A DNA stretch of 64,000 nucleotides from Candidatus Thiodiazotropha sp. (ex Monitilora ramsayi) (lineage in GTDB: Bacteria; Pseudomonadota; Gammaproteobacteria; Chromatiales; Chromatiaceae): the NCBI GenBank assembly GCA_025655575.1, contig JAHXIP010000018.1, forward strand, positions 1 to 64,000, given 5' to 3'. The notes beneath the pieces were generated by a model. The model was not told the origin of the DNA. It made no database searches and saw only the letters and a program-made list of their open reading frames with translations. Made by a program: the position numbers and the translations under genes. Below, piece after piece: positions 15,961 to 24,911 of this stretch (position 1 is its first letter; each line of letters opens with the position of its first letter).

Positions 15961-17094
15961 TCACGTTTGAATTTCGATCGGACGTAAGTATCGGCCAGTT
16001 GGCCAGATGCCTAGTTGAGAAATTGCCTTTGAGATGAGCGAATTTGAAGTCACATAAAGGTCGATGCCAAATCGCTCTTCGCCACGCCACTGATTTTTAT
16101 GATTGGTGTGAGTGTTCAAGAAATCATACACTTCGAGGCCCTCTTCAATTGCGCCACATATTACATCGAACAACAGCACATTTGCAGCACCACTGATGTA
16201 GTCTGGGTCGTATCCGCCTTGCACAGAAAGAAGCGTATTATCGTAGGCGTAGCCAAGTTTAATTGCCTTGAATGTATTGGATGACTTAATCGCTTTTAAA
16301 CGTAGCCAGCCGGTTGATGCGGCCTTTGGTAGGTATTCCTCATAAAAACGCTTTTCTAATGGCCGACGAACGAAAACGCCTGCTTCGCCTTTTTGCCGCC
16401 ATCTTTTGCCGTGTAGATCAAATAGGGCGTGCATAAATTGGTCAACGTCGGTTGTGTTGTTACATTCTACAATCGCCCCCTCAGATTTGCGGATCTTATT
16501 GAGTCTCCATCGGAGATTCTTAGCGACACTCTTGGAGAGAATGCCTCTATACTCATCGGTGGTACTTGGGAGTTGGATTGCTGAGTATGAGGTGGGACGC
16601 TTCCTGACGGTGAGGCCGGTATGTTGGAACCCTTTTTCTATGTAATCCACGCCTGGATTCCACGAGGCCATACGAGGCATCCAGATGAGATCAAAGTCTT
16701 TACGTCTGTTTGCTAATTCAGTGGCAATGGCGGTAGAGATTGCTGTGGAGTTGTCCTCGTCAATAATCCAGCTGGGATACATTAATCCTGTAGCATGGTC
16801 TGCTAATGGCCGTAATACATCGATTGGGAATTTCAGGAGATCGTATCGCCAAAAGTAAAAAGGCGCCAAGCCACATAGTCGACCGTCTGTGTCTCGGACT
16901 GTAACCGTGTATGGCGTTATTTTGTTTTCGATGGCATCAAGCCAAGAGACGACCCATTCCCAGGTCAAAAACATTTGTTGTGTGCTGGACCGCTTTAGGA
17001 GGTTATTCCATTCAGGTTCCAGTGCACGTAATTCAGGAATATCAGTGATAACCGAAACGCTTAGTGATGTGTTGTCTTGGGAGGTGTGTTTCAA
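15961..17094 (-). CDS. GNAT/FemAB-like acyltransferase (CelD/BioF2-like), 377 aa
   Basis: The N-terminal pattern ELRALEPEWNNLLKRSSTQQMFLTWEWVVSWL is typical of the acetyltransferase family that includes CelD and FemAB-like proteins. The central GNAT fold contains SKSVAKNLRWRLNKIRK and the substrate or CoA loop LGYAYDNTLLSVQGGYDPD. Such enzymes act in exopolysaccharide, glycolipid or peptide modification in the cytosol. The gene ends an operon of three (ATP-grasp, metallophosphoesterase, this one), overlapping the preceding gene's stop by 4 bp (ATGA). The exact acceptor is unknown. Length is normal for the family and there is no signal peptide. Confidence 0.8.
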   Translation of the reverse strand: MKHTSQDNTSLSVSVITDIPELRALEPEWNNLLKRSSTQQMFLTWEWVVSWLDAIENKITPYTVTVRDTDGRLCGLAPFYFWRYDLLKFPIDVLRPLADHATGLMYPSWIIDEDNSTAISTAIATELANRRKDFDLIWMPRMASWNPGVDYIEKGFQHTGLTVRKRPTSYSAIQLPSTTDEYRGILSKSVAKNLRWRLNKIRKSEGAIVECNNTTDVDQFMHALFDLHGKRWRQKGEAGVFVRRPLEKRFYEEYLPKAASTGWLRLKAIKSSNTFKAIKLGYAYDNTLLSVQGGYDPDYISGAANVLLFDVICGAIEEGLEVYDFLNTHTNHKNQWRGEERFGIDLYVTSNSLISKAISQLGIWPTGRYLRPIEIQT

Positions 17095-17885
17095 AGGGGC
17101 AGTCCAATTTTTTTTATCATTCGTTTGAGTATTCTTCGTGCAATCCGTTGATACCGTGGCTGGATAAGGCCAGCTTGTTTCGTGGATTTCAGCACATAAT
17201 CGTTTTCGTATGGTGTCCGGTAGAAGTGAAGCGTCTCTGAGTCGGAGTCATAAATCACATAAGATGAGCGCATATCACCATTTCGGGACAGGCAGATGCT
17301 TCCTGGATTAACAATATATCTATTTGATTTGTCAAGCTCTAACTTTATCAGGTCGTCATGTAATTCAAAAGTCTGATCTCCATCATTCATATAGACGACT
17401 GGAGTATGGGTATGTCCAAAAAAAGCAAGCCGGCAATTAGGGAATTGATGTGACATATCAGTAAATACTTTTTCCACATCATCTTTACTACGGATTCGTT
17501 CCATCTCAGGAAAGGGTTTTCCCCTAATGGCACCGTGAAACAGAAGGAATCCGTCATTGAAGAAAGTGGTTCGTGGAAGTTTGGATAAATATTCCCGGTT
17601 ATTGTCAGTCAGCTCACCATTGGTCCAGTTTATTGCCTTTACAGCAACCTCCCAAAAGTCAGATAGATCTATGTCGTTATTGGTAACCGCAAGATCATGG
17701 TTGCCTGCAATTGAGATGATTGAATGTGATTGTACTAAATCAATAGTTTCGTTTGGTAACGCATGGTATCCAACGATATCTCCACAACAATATATTTTAT
17801 CTGCTGAATTGGCGCTTGCGTGTTTGATAACGGTCTGCAGGGCAGCGGTATGTGAGTGTATGTCAGCGATAATCGCAAAACGCAT
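17091..17885 (-). CDS. Calcineurin-like metallophosphoesterase, 264 aa
   Basis: The metal-binding motifs of the YfcE/PrpE-like superfamily are in order: FAIIADIHSH (D-x-H), CCGDIVGYHA (G-D), IAGNHD (G-N-H-D), a HGA-containing strand (LLFHGAIRG) and FGHTHTPV (G-H-x-H). It should hydrolyse a phosphoester in the cytosol; the substrate is unknown. I prefer the ATG at 17885 (MRFAIIADIHSH), preceded by AAGGA, over the one at 17909, because the fold begins at once. The gene is the middle one of a tightly spaced minus-strand operon with an ATP-grasp ligase upstream and a GNAT enzyme downstream, so it likely works on an intermediate of the same pathway. Confidence 0.88.
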   Translation of the reverse strand: MRFAIIADIHSHTAALQTVIKHASANSADKIYCCGDIVGYHALPNETIDLVQSHSIISIAGNHDLAVTNNDIDLSDFWEVAVKAINWTNGELTDNNREYLSKLPRTTFFNDGFLLFHGAIRGKPFPEMERIRSKDDVEKVFTDMSHQFPNCRLAFFGHTHTPVVYMNDGDQTFELHDDLIKLELDKSNRYIVNPGSICLSRNGDMRSSYVIYDSDSETLHFYRTPYENDYVLKSTKQAGLIQPRYQRIARRILKRMIKKIGLPL

Positions 17886-17895
17886 CAGCTTGTCC

Positions 17896-19089
17896 TTAAC
17901 GCTTCCCAAGGGATTTTAAGCGACGTTTCAGGGATATGAGATAGGGCACAGGATCTTGAATCGAAAACACATGTGAATATGAATGGAGGCGCTGGACTCC
18001 GTACTGAAGTATTGCTGTTGGTGAGTTGTTGATATCGAGATATGACCTAACGTCGTCGTTTGCTGCAATCCACTGACGGCCGGTCCGGTATTCATTGCCT
18101 TGGTCAACAGGGAGTCCGCTTAGATACTGATATGCTCTCAATGGAAGATTGATTCCGCATTCCGCAGCCAAGTGATTCCAAAGAGTAAACCTTAAGTTAG
18201 CTTCGAGAAAATAAAGTTTTCCACTCCTTGAATCTCTTTTGAAATCGAGTTTTAGTGGCCCACAAAATTTGAGTTTCTGAGAGATATATTGTCCGGTTTT
18301 CACCACCTCATCATCGTCAACTAATGTCACACATGTACTGCGTCCGCCGAAATGAGGATATGTCCGAACCTTTCGTCCAACATAATACCCAATCGGCTGA
18401 AATCGTTCATCATTGAATGCGTGATACGAGAAAATATTATCCTCAGTTCCTTGGATGATTTCTTGGAGAATGAAGGGTACGTTTTCATTCTCTAATAGAG
18501 AAGCAACATGTATGGCTTCATTTTTTGTCTCTACAACAATAGCTTTCTGAGTTTTGTTCGCTGTGATTTGAGCAATTACAGATTGGTTTGAGGTCTTGTT
18601 TGGCTTGATAACGAATGGAGGTGTGAAGTCGTCCAGGTCTCTCTCGGTTAACCGACTATTGATGATAATGCTTTTAGGATAGGTAATATCAGTGCCTTTA
18701 ATCAGTTCATTAAAGCTATTTTTTTCACTACAGCTCGATATTAGCTTTGCTGGTGGCATTAGGAAGTGGTAGTGGTCAGATAAAATCTCACGATGCTTTG
18801 ATATAAAGCGCATGGTTTGGTCATTGCCGTAGTAAAGTACAGGCTTAACCTTAAACTGACTACTGGTGTCTATTAGCGCTTGAATAAGGGCGTCGGAGTC
18901 ACTTTTCAGTGGGGGTAATGCTTTAAATGAGTGGATTTTCCGAGAGTAGCATATCAAGTCACTTTTCGAATGGGTCAATGCATGGCAAGAGATATTTGTT
19001 TTTCTAAATGGACGGAGAAGAGAGAGGCCGCCGTAGATTACTGCGGCAGGTAGTGCCTGTTGTTTGATCTGTGAATTTGAAGAGTTCAT
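17896..19089 (-). CDS. ATP-grasp carboxylate-amine ligase-like protein, 397 aa
   Basis: The ATP-grasp fold is recognisable: a Rossmann-like start (PAAVIYGGLSLLRPFRKTNI), an ATP-binding lid region (FVIKPNKTSNQSVIAQITANK, a few residues around 165-185), VPFILQEIIQGTEDNIFSYH, and metal-binding GPLKLDFKRDSRSGKLYFLE plus A-N-L-R-F. Such enzymes join a carboxylate to an amine using ATP, and this subgroup is often in surface-glycan or peptide clusters. It is first in the three-gene operon; a 440-bp gap upstream (19090-19530) provides room for the promoter. No specific substrate can be read from the sequence. Confidence 0.82.
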   Translation of the reverse strand: MNSSNSQIKQQALPAAVIYGGLSLLRPFRKTNISCHALTHSKSDLICYSRKIHSFKALPPLKSDSDALIQALIDTSSQFKVKPVLYYGNDQTMRFISKHREILSDHYHFLMPPAKLISSCSEKNSFNELIKGTDITYPKSIIINSRLTERDLDDFTPPFVIKPNKTSNQSVIAQITANKTQKAIVVETKNEAIHVASLLENENVPFILQEIIQGTEDNIFSYHAFNDERFQPIGYYVGRKVRTYPHFGGRSTCVTLVDDDEVVKTGQYISQKLKFCGPLKLDFKRDSRSGKLYFLEANLRFTLWNHLAAECGINLPLRAYQYLSGLPVDQGNEYRTGRQWIAANDDVRSYLDINNSPTAILQYGVQRLHSYSHVFSIQDPVPYLISLKRRLKSLGKR

Positions 19090-19530
19090 AAATAATATTA
19101 CGCGAGTCGTGGTAATTTCTCAGATTTGACAAAGTTCGTGAAATTACAAGAAAGTTGGCCAGGGAGTTTTGAAGAGCCAAATGGTGTGTTTTTCCATGTG
19201 GCAGATTTTATGTTTGACATGGAGTGGTGATTAGCCTGAAAAAATAATTTCTTATACTGCCAGATGGATAGGTTGGCTGATTCGATCTCTGTTCGGTGGT
19301 ACTTTAAGCGCCAACGATCATGATTGAGATGGTTTTATTATAGTGTTTACAAACAAAAAGGGGCAAGTGTCTGTCATTCAATGTCACCTACATAGATATT
19401 ATTAAAGTATCTGTGGTTTTATCATTCGGATTAATTTTCTTAAGCAGAGCTAAAGGAAATTATAACTCCACTGGCAGTGTTACTGGTTTACCTAGTCGCA
19501 TGTGGCGCTTCTTCGGTGTCTGCTTTTAGG
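19090..19530. other. Intergenic region, 441 bp
   Basis: An AT-rich gap lies between the ATP-grasp operon and the 3' end of the beta-barrel gene. It must hold the operon promoter. On the plus strand an open frame ends at TAG 19527-19529 with a hydrophobic stretch (VVLSFGLIFLSRAKGNY) and then GSVTGLPSRMWRFFG. It lacks a convincing start or ribosome site and may be a gene remnant. I see no other structure. Confidence 0.5.
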
Positions 19531-20709
19531 CTAAAAAAAACGGGATAGACTGATTTCAACATAGTCGTCCTGACGGAAAGGATAGAGTGGATCGTCTTCA
19601 GGCACATTGAACCAGAGACGTGCCTGGGCGCTTACCTTCCACAGATTGCCGATACGACGGCTTGTTTCGAGATTGAAGAGTGCGGCGCTACTGTCAAGAT
19701 CTTTGATAATCCCGGCGAGTAGCTCGCTGCCGTCCACGTCGTTGGCGGTCAATCTGAACGCGAGAAAGAGATCGTTCTCAAAAGGAGTGGTGGCTGCATC
19801 CTGCCGGTCGTCATAAAGATATTCGGCCAGCAGACCCAAGTCCATGGCGCTCTCGCCAATTCCCACTAAGGTATATTCGAAGCCGCCTGTGGCCGCATTG
19901 TAGCTGCCGCTGTCAGCACTACGGTGTATGGCTTCCAGCTTCCACAGCCAGTCGCCTTTGGTGGCCTGGAGATCAAGTCCGGTCTGCCGCATGAGTTCAT
20001 AGAAGGGCGCCAGTACGATTTCTCCTGCTCCGTTCATTGTCGGCATGAACAGTGGGTCGCGGCTGGTGCCATTGAAGTGTGAGAGGCCAATATCCCAGTC
20101 ACCGATAAAGTGGGACCATCGAATAGCCAGGTCGAGATGTCGCTCCTCCCTGTCGGACTCATAACCGGCCAGATCGGTATCGACCCGTGGATGAGTGCGC
20201 AGGCGTCCATCCTCACCAGGAAAGGTCCGTTCACGGAATCCGGCAAGCAGGTAGAAATCGAGGATACCCCAATCCCGCTCCAGGGAGAGCTTGAACATGG
20301 GCTGACCGAGTTTCTGCTCTCCATCGGGATTCTCCACCAGGTCGGTCTGATTGATGACATCCACCAGATGCAATGCCTCTGTCACACCCCAGAAGACCTT
20401 GCCGATACCGACCCGGCTCTCCCATCCATTTCCCGCATAGGTCCAGATCAACTCGCGGATATCGGTGTGGCTGCGTTTATCGTCCTGACTGTCCCAACGG
20501 GCGAAAGGGATGAAAAGCAGACTCTGTTTGTCATTATCCCAGCGCTGGAAATATTCGGGCTGAAAGGCGAGCGACAATGTGTTGTCAGACTGGTCGCTGT
20601 CAAGTGGGTCCTGCAGGAAATAGCGTCCCTGGCCCTCCACGTATCCGCTCCATTCTCCAGCGCAAAGGAATCCTGGCAACAGCAGGAGGATACAAAACCA
20701 GACTTTCAC
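19531..20709 (-). CDS. Outer-membrane beta-barrel protein of RND exporter operon, 392 aa
   Basis: The start is GTG 20709, eight bases after AAGGAG; it leads straight into a signal peptide (VKVWFCILLLLPGFLCAGEWSG). The mature part alternates hydrophobic and polar residues, with many aromatic strands (YVEGQGRYFL, WLWKLEAIHR, LGLLAEYLYDD), and ends in YVEISLSRFF, a C-terminal Phe typical of outer-membrane barrels. It follows the LolA-like gene in the operon TetR, RND, LolA-like, barrel. In such operons the barrel is thought to be a partner of the exporter at the outer membrane. The family is unnamed to me. Confidence 0.75.
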   Translation of the reverse strand: MKVWFCILLLLPGFLCAGEWSGYVEGQGRYFLQDPLDSDQSDNTLSLAFQPEYFQRWDNDKQSLLFIPFARWDSQDDKRSHTDIRELIWTYAGNGWESRVGIGKVFWGVTEALHLVDVINQTDLVENPDGEQKLGQPMFKLSLERDWGILDFYLLAGFRERTFPGEDGRLRTHPRVDTDLAGYESDREERHLDLAIRWSHFIGDWDIGLSHFNGTSRDPLFMPTMNGAGEIVLAPFYELMRQTGLDLQATKGDWLWKLEAIHRSADSGSYNAATGGFEYTLVGIGESAMDLGLLAEYLYDDRQDAATTPFENDLFLAFRLTANDVDGSELLAGIIKDLDSSAALFNLETSRRIGNLWKVSAQARLWFNVPEDDPLYPFRQDDYVEISLSRFF

Positions 20710-20773
20710 TCTATAGACTCCTTGGGGAAGGGCATTGCTGATTGGAAGGGTGCGGCAAAGCCGTGCCCGGCAT

Positions 20774-21553
20774 TTATCTGGCTCGCTTGAGACTGTTCTT
20801 GTTGAAGTCTCCGTCACTCAGTCCCGAGCGGAAGTCATATTTCTTCCAACTCAGCAGGGTACTCTTGCCGGTCTGGTGATTCTCCATGTACATTTGATCG
20901 GCACGCCAGTACTGATCGAGGTATTGCTGATAGCCACGAAATACCAGCGTCTTCAACAATGCATTTTTACGGTCGTAGTATTCGATCTTGAGTGGGATGA
21001 ATCGTTCTTGATCAACCCAGACCTGCTGCCGGGTATAGCCGGAATTGGGATCGACCGGGTAGCGCTCCAGGAGGAAACTGGCCTTGCCTTCATAGCTGCT
21101 CTCCTCGATATATTTGTAGGTGTATTTTTCCACCTCCTGGGATGAGATGTCTTCATAGGCAAACTCGCTGCCCATGAAAGGCCCTGACTTGTTACGTGAT
21201 GCGATACGTTTGACTCTTTTCAGCGCAGGCAGGTAGAGCCACTGGTCATCATCGCCTGTTTTGTGAGAGAAGCTGAGCAGGGCAGTACCCTTGACGTCAC
21301 GGGGCTCATCGAAGATGACCAGTGTCTTGTCGCCGTCATTCTCGACTTCCAGGGTCTGATTGCGCATGTCGCGCAGACTCTCTTCCCCATGTTTGTTTTT
21401 CAGTAACATGGTCATGGCTGCCTTGAAATCGTGAAAGCCAGTATCTCTGCGTTCGATCTCCTGGGCGATTTCCAGGCCTCTCTCCTCGGGGGTGATTGCC
21501 TGTGCAATTAACGGCATCAATATCAACAATAGTGAAAGCAAAACGGGCTTCAT
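20774..21553 (-). CDS. LolA-like outer-membrane lipoprotein-sorting family protein, 259 aa
   Basis: A clear signal peptide (MKPVLLSLLLILMPLIAQA) is followed by a half-open barrel domain like LolA/LppX: AAMTMLLKNKHGEESLR, TLVIFDEPRDVKGTALLSF, QWLYLPALKRVKRI, GSEFAYEDIS. These are hallmarks of periplasmic proteins encoded next to MMPL-type RND exporters. It probably carries a lipid-like substrate across the periplasm. The ATG at 21553 overlaps the stop of the RND gene (ATGA), so translation is coupled. A much longer frame opens upstream at 21721 but lies inside the RND gene and is not the real start. Confidence 0.88.
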   Translation of the reverse strand: MKPVLLSLLLILMPLIAQAITPEERGLEIAQEIERRDTGFHDFKAAMTMLLKNKHGEESLRDMRNQTLEVENDGDKTLVIFDEPRDVKGTALLSFSHKTGDDDQWLYLPALKRVKRIASRNKSGPFMGSEFAYEDISSQEVEKYTYKYIEESSYEGKASFLLERYPVDPNSGYTRQQVWVDQERFIPLKIEYYDRKNALLKTLVFRGYQQYLDQYWRADQMYMENHQTGKSTLLSWKKYDFRSGLSDGDFNKNSLKRAR

Positions 21554-23832
21554 GATTTTTTTCCTCCGAAATAGATCAGCAACGGGGGCAGAAAGAGAAA
21601 GTCGGCAACCAGGGCGAGTCCCAGGGTGATGGCGGTCAACAGCCCCATACCGGCATTGAGTTGAAAATGTGAGAAAGCGAGGATGCCGAAACCGACCATC
21701 AGCACCAGGGTTGTGACCCAAAGTGCAGTGCCTACGGTGGAGAAGGCATATCGAACGGCATCCTCCCGGCTGAGTTGTTTCTCCCGTCTGGCTCGGAGAT
21801 ATTTACTCAGAAAGTGGACCGTGTCGTCGACCACGATACCCAGGGTCATGCCGCTGACCACAGAGAGGGCCAATCCCACTTCGCCAACCAATAGCCCCCA
21901 AATACCGAAAGCCATCCCCATGGGTACCAAATTGGGCAGCAGGCTGAGCCCGCCAACCCGCAGTGATCGTAATGCCAAAACGAGAATGAGAGAGATCATC
22001 ACCAGCGCCAGGGTTGTGCCCTTGAGCATGGAGACGATATTGCGATTACCGATGTGTGCAAACATGACACTCGGACTGGCCCCCTCTATACGCATGCCGG
22101 GCGCATTTTGCGCCAGCCATGCCTGGGCGCTCTCCTCTATCGCCAGAAGCTGCTGTGTGGAGATGCTCTCCAGGGTGACGGTAAAGCGCGTGGCAGACTT
22201 CTTCACATTGATCTGATTGTTCAGATCCAGCCCGAAGGGCAGGGAGAACTCGTAGAGCAGCAGATACTGGGCGGATAAATCCCGCTTGTCCGGCAAGCGG
22301 TACCAGCTATCGTCATCTTCATGCATATTGCGGTTGAGCCGCTTCATGATGTCGGTAATGGTGTTGACATGAAGTACGTGTGGCTGCTGCCGGTACCATT
22401 GAGCGAATGCCTCCACGTTTTGCAGGAAGCCAGGATCGCTGATGCCGCCTGTTTCGCCACTCTCCAGGGAGTACTCTATGAGGTAGATCCCGGTCAGATT
22501 TTCCGTGGTGAAGTCAGTGGCCTGACGGAATAGATTGGTCTCATCGAAGTATTTGACGAACTGGTCGTCCAATCTGTTGTTGGGGATCTGGGCGATGAGA
22601 AAGAGAATCAAGGCGCCCATACCCCATATCAATGCCTTTTTATTTTTTACCACGAATTCTGCCAGGTGTTGCATGGCGATGCTGCCCTGGGTATCCCCTT
22701 TCAGGGCCTTGACCGGAAGTATCATCATCATCGCAGGCAGAAAGGTGACGGAGAGAACAAATGCCAGTACCACGCCCATAGCAGCCATATTGCCCAGATC
22801 CCGGAAGGGTGGAGCATCGCTGAAATTGAGACTGAGGAATCCGATAGAAGTCGTCAGGGTGGTGAGGAAGATCGGCTGAAGGTTGATCCTCAGACTCTCC
22901 ATCATCGCCTGGTGTTTTGACTCGCCCTCACGCATGCCATGGAGGAAATTCACCAATACGTGTACGCAGTCAGCAATGGCTAGGGTCATGATGACGATGG
23001 GCACGGTTGTGGTGGGTGGCGACATCTGTATACCGAGCCAACCGGTCAGGCCCATGGTGGCGATGATCATCAGGATGATAATGATCATCGTAGAGAGTGT
23101 GCCGGGGATCGACCGAAGCATGAGGACCAGTACCAGGATCACCGCAGCGAACATCAGGGGATAGAGGGTCGTCATATCGCCCAGTGAGGCGGTGGGAAAG
23201 GCGTTGTTCATCATGATCATACCGGTCAGGTGGATCTTGATGTCGGGGTGTGCCGCCTCAATCTTACTGACCAGGGCCCGGGCGGCTTCTGCAACTTCCG
23301 GCACCTCTGTCAGTTTCTTGCCCGGCAGCTGAACGGTGACGTTGACACCGGTTGTGTGTGCACTTGGCGAGATCAAGCGGTTGACCAGCAATGGATCGGT
23401 GGTAGCGGTCTTGAGTTTCTCCGTTAACGCTTCATCGGAAAGCGTCTCCGGGTTAAATACCAGGTCCTCCACGATCAGGTCATCACCTTCGGCGTAGGTG
23501 TGCTGGAAATTGGTGATCGAGTCGACGCGGATGGAGTGGGGGATCTGCCAGGCTTCCTTGGTCAGTTCAGCCACAGCCGAGAGGGTCTCCCGGCTGAAGA
23601 CAACCCCATCCTTCGGTGTCAGTACGAAAAGTACGTTGTCATTTTTTGTGTAGGTGTTCTGCAGCTGTTCGAATGCCTGGAGTTGGGGGTTCTCTTCGCT
23701 GAAGAACATTCTGTAGTCATTGCTGAAGTGCAGATGCCTGACACCGGTTCCCAATGCGAGCATCAAAACCACAGAAAGTAGAATAACCGAATAGTTGTAC
23801 TTCAATACTAGGCTAAAGAAGCGTTCAATCAT
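21550..23832 (-). CDS. RND superfamily MMPL-type exporter, 760 aa
   Basis: The protein has two repeats of one TM helix, a large periplasmic loop and five TM helices. The first repeat starts YNYSVILLSVVLMLALGTGV, then HFSNDYRMFFSEENPQL. TM-4-type motifs include TVPIVIMTLAIADCVHVLVN and GMTLGIVVDDTVHFLS, with the Asp residues of proton relay seen in MMPL and hopanoid-type exporters. I place the start at ATG 23832, preceded by AAGGACA. It likely exports a lipid or hydrophobic compound with the LolA-like and barrel proteins downstream. A TetR gene lies just upstream. Complete and undamaged. Confidence 0.9.
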   Translation of the reverse strand: MIERFFSLVLKYNYSVILLSVVLMLALGTGVRHLHFSNDYRMFFSEENPQLQAFEQLQNTYTKNDNVLFVLTPKDGVVFSRETLSAVAELTKEAWQIPHSIRVDSITNFQHTYAEGDDLIVEDLVFNPETLSDEALTEKLKTATTDPLLVNRLISPSAHTTGVNVTVQLPGKKLTEVPEVAEAARALVSKIEAAHPDIKIHLTGMIMMNNAFPTASLGDMTTLYPLMFAAVILVLVLMLRSIPGTLSTMIIIILMIIATMGLTGWLGIQMSPPTTTVPIVIMTLAIADCVHVLVNFLHGMREGESKHQAMMESLRINLQPIFLTTLTTSIGFLSLNFSDAPPFRDLGNMAAMGVVLAFVLSVTFLPAMMMILPVKALKGDTQGSIAMQHLAEFVVKNKKALIWGMGALILFLIAQIPNNRLDDQFVKYFDETNLFRQATDFTTENLTGIYLIEYSLESGETGGISDPGFLQNVEAFAQWYRQQPHVLHVNTITDIMKRLNRNMHEDDDSWYRLPDKRDLSAQYLLLYEFSLPFGLDLNNQINVKKSATRFTVTLESISTQQLLAIEESAQAWLAQNAPGMRIEGASPSVMFAHIGNRNIVSMLKGTTLALVMISLILVLALRSLRVGGLSLLPNLVPMGMAFGIWGLLVGEVGLALSVVSGMTLGIVVDDTVHFLSKYLRARREKQLSREDAVRYAFSTVGTALWVTTLVLMVGFGILAFSHFQLNAGMGLLTAITLGLALVADFLFLPPLLIYFGGKKS

Positions 23833-23845
23833 GTTGTTGTCCTTT

Positions 23846-24478
23846 TTATTTGTCAGGTGATGCCCTGAGACTCTCCAGATAGTGCAGCAATCCTTCTCCA
23901 CAACTCATCAGTACATCATGACTTTGCGCATTTTTCGCCATACTCATGCATCCCTCAAGTGAGGCTAGGATAAAAAGTGCAGTGTCGGTCACATTGATGG
24001 TCTTTGATATACAGTTTTCATGCTGTCCCCGTGTCAGCAGATTGATGATGTTCTGCTGCCAGCGCTGATAGAGTACGTCGATGCGTTGTCGAAAACCGTC
24101 ATCGATGGGGGACATCTCTTGAGCGAGATTGTTCAGGGGGCATCCGAGTGCAATTTCCTCGCTACCAAAGTACTCGCCAGCCTGACGAATGGTATCGATG
24201 AGAATATCGACAGCATCTCCGGGGCGCTGCATAGGTTCAAACCACATGGATTCGAGTTTGTGGGTGATTGCCTCATCCAGCACGGCGTAACCGAGCTGCA
24301 GCTTACTGCTGAAATGGTGGTAGAGGGCGCCTTTTGTCACGCCTGTCCGTTGCAGAATGGCGTTGAGGCTGGCGGCTTGGAAGCCGTAGTGGTGGATTTC
24401 ATCATAGGCGGCCTCTAGTAGCGACAGGCGGGTGTCGTCTGCACTTGTTGTTTGCCGGTGATGAAGAGGGGGTGACAT
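23846..24478 (-). CDS. TetR/AcrR family regulator, 210 aa
   Basis: The N-terminal HTH is typical: LLEAAYDEIHHYGFQAASLN, AILQRTGVTKGALYHHFSSK, then LGYAVLDEAI. The C-terminal half, residues 70-205, is the ligand-binding helical domain (EEIALGCPLNNLAQEMSPID). Start chosen at ATG 24478 because the HTH begins shortly after; a longer frame extends upstream but is rich in unlikely residues. The gene is first in the exporter operon, 13 bp ahead of the RND gene, and its start codon lies inside a palindrome that is a likely autoregulatory operator. A repressor responding to an exporter substrate is the probable role. Confidence 0.9.
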   Translation of the reverse strand: MSPPLHHRQTTSADDTRLSLLEAAYDEIHHYGFQAASLNAILQRTGVTKGALYHHFSSKLQLGYAVLDEAITHKLESMWFEPMQRPGDAVDILIDTIRQAGEYFGSEEIALGCPLNNLAQEMSPIDDGFRQRIDVLYQRWQQNIINLLTRGQHENCISKTINVTDTALFILASLEGCMSMAKNAQSHDVLMSCGEGLLHYLESLRASPDK

Positions 24479-24492
24479 ACCGACCAGTATGT
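24475..24492. promoter_or_regulatory. TetR operator candidate
   Basis: ACATACCGACCAGTATGT has 6-bp inverted arms (ACATAC/GTATGT) around a 6-bp centre and overlaps the TetR start codon. This is the shape of AcrR/EnvR-type operators and suggests autorepression of the whole exporter operon. Confidence 0.5.
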
Positions 24493-24713
24493 ATGCCAAT
24501 TTGATGCCTGTCAAACCAGATCGCTGGCGGTGCTGGGTCTTTGACAAGTAAAAGGCATTTTTCACAAAAAGGAATTGTGATGCTTTCATCCCCTGAATGA
24601 TGACCTGCTCAGGATAACTCCTTATACTGGAGCACTGAAAAACAGATCGCCGCAGGCCCTGGCAAAGAGTGCCTGACGCATCGATCGAAAGAACAATATC
24701 AAGGGAGCCATTC

Positions 24714-24911
24714 ATGTCATCTTCCGAACAGAACGTCACTCAGACCAATGCCGCCTTGGGCGCGTCGGCGCAGGAGTTTCTGGACTACTGCAATGCCGAA
24801 CGGGAACGTCGCCTCAATTCAGGGGAGACTTTCGACCAGGAGGCATTCGACCAGGCTATCGATATGGTATTGAGTAAGTTACGTGTGTTGGCAGATGAGG
24901 GTTGGTCATGA
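24714..24911 (+). CDS. Small acidic protein coupled to SMC-like ATPase, 65 aa
   Basis: ATG 24714 follows AAGGGAG at good spacing. The protein is acidic and helical (AQEFLDYCNAERERRLNS, FDQAIDMVLSKLRVLADEGW), with no membrane segment, and no family I recognise. Its TGA overlaps the next ATG (ATGA), so both are translated together. A role as a small partner of the membrane-anchored ATPase is the simplest reading. Longer starts upstream overlap the opposite TetR promoter region and are less likely. Confidence 0.7.
   Translation: MSSSEQNVTQTNAALGASAQEFLDYCNAERERRLNSGETFDQEAFDQAIDMVLSKLRVLADEGWS

Noticed and set aside
21683..23781. Long plus-strand frames opposite the RND gene
   Set aside because: They are antisense shadows of a GC-rich coding strand, with no family features or ribosome sites.
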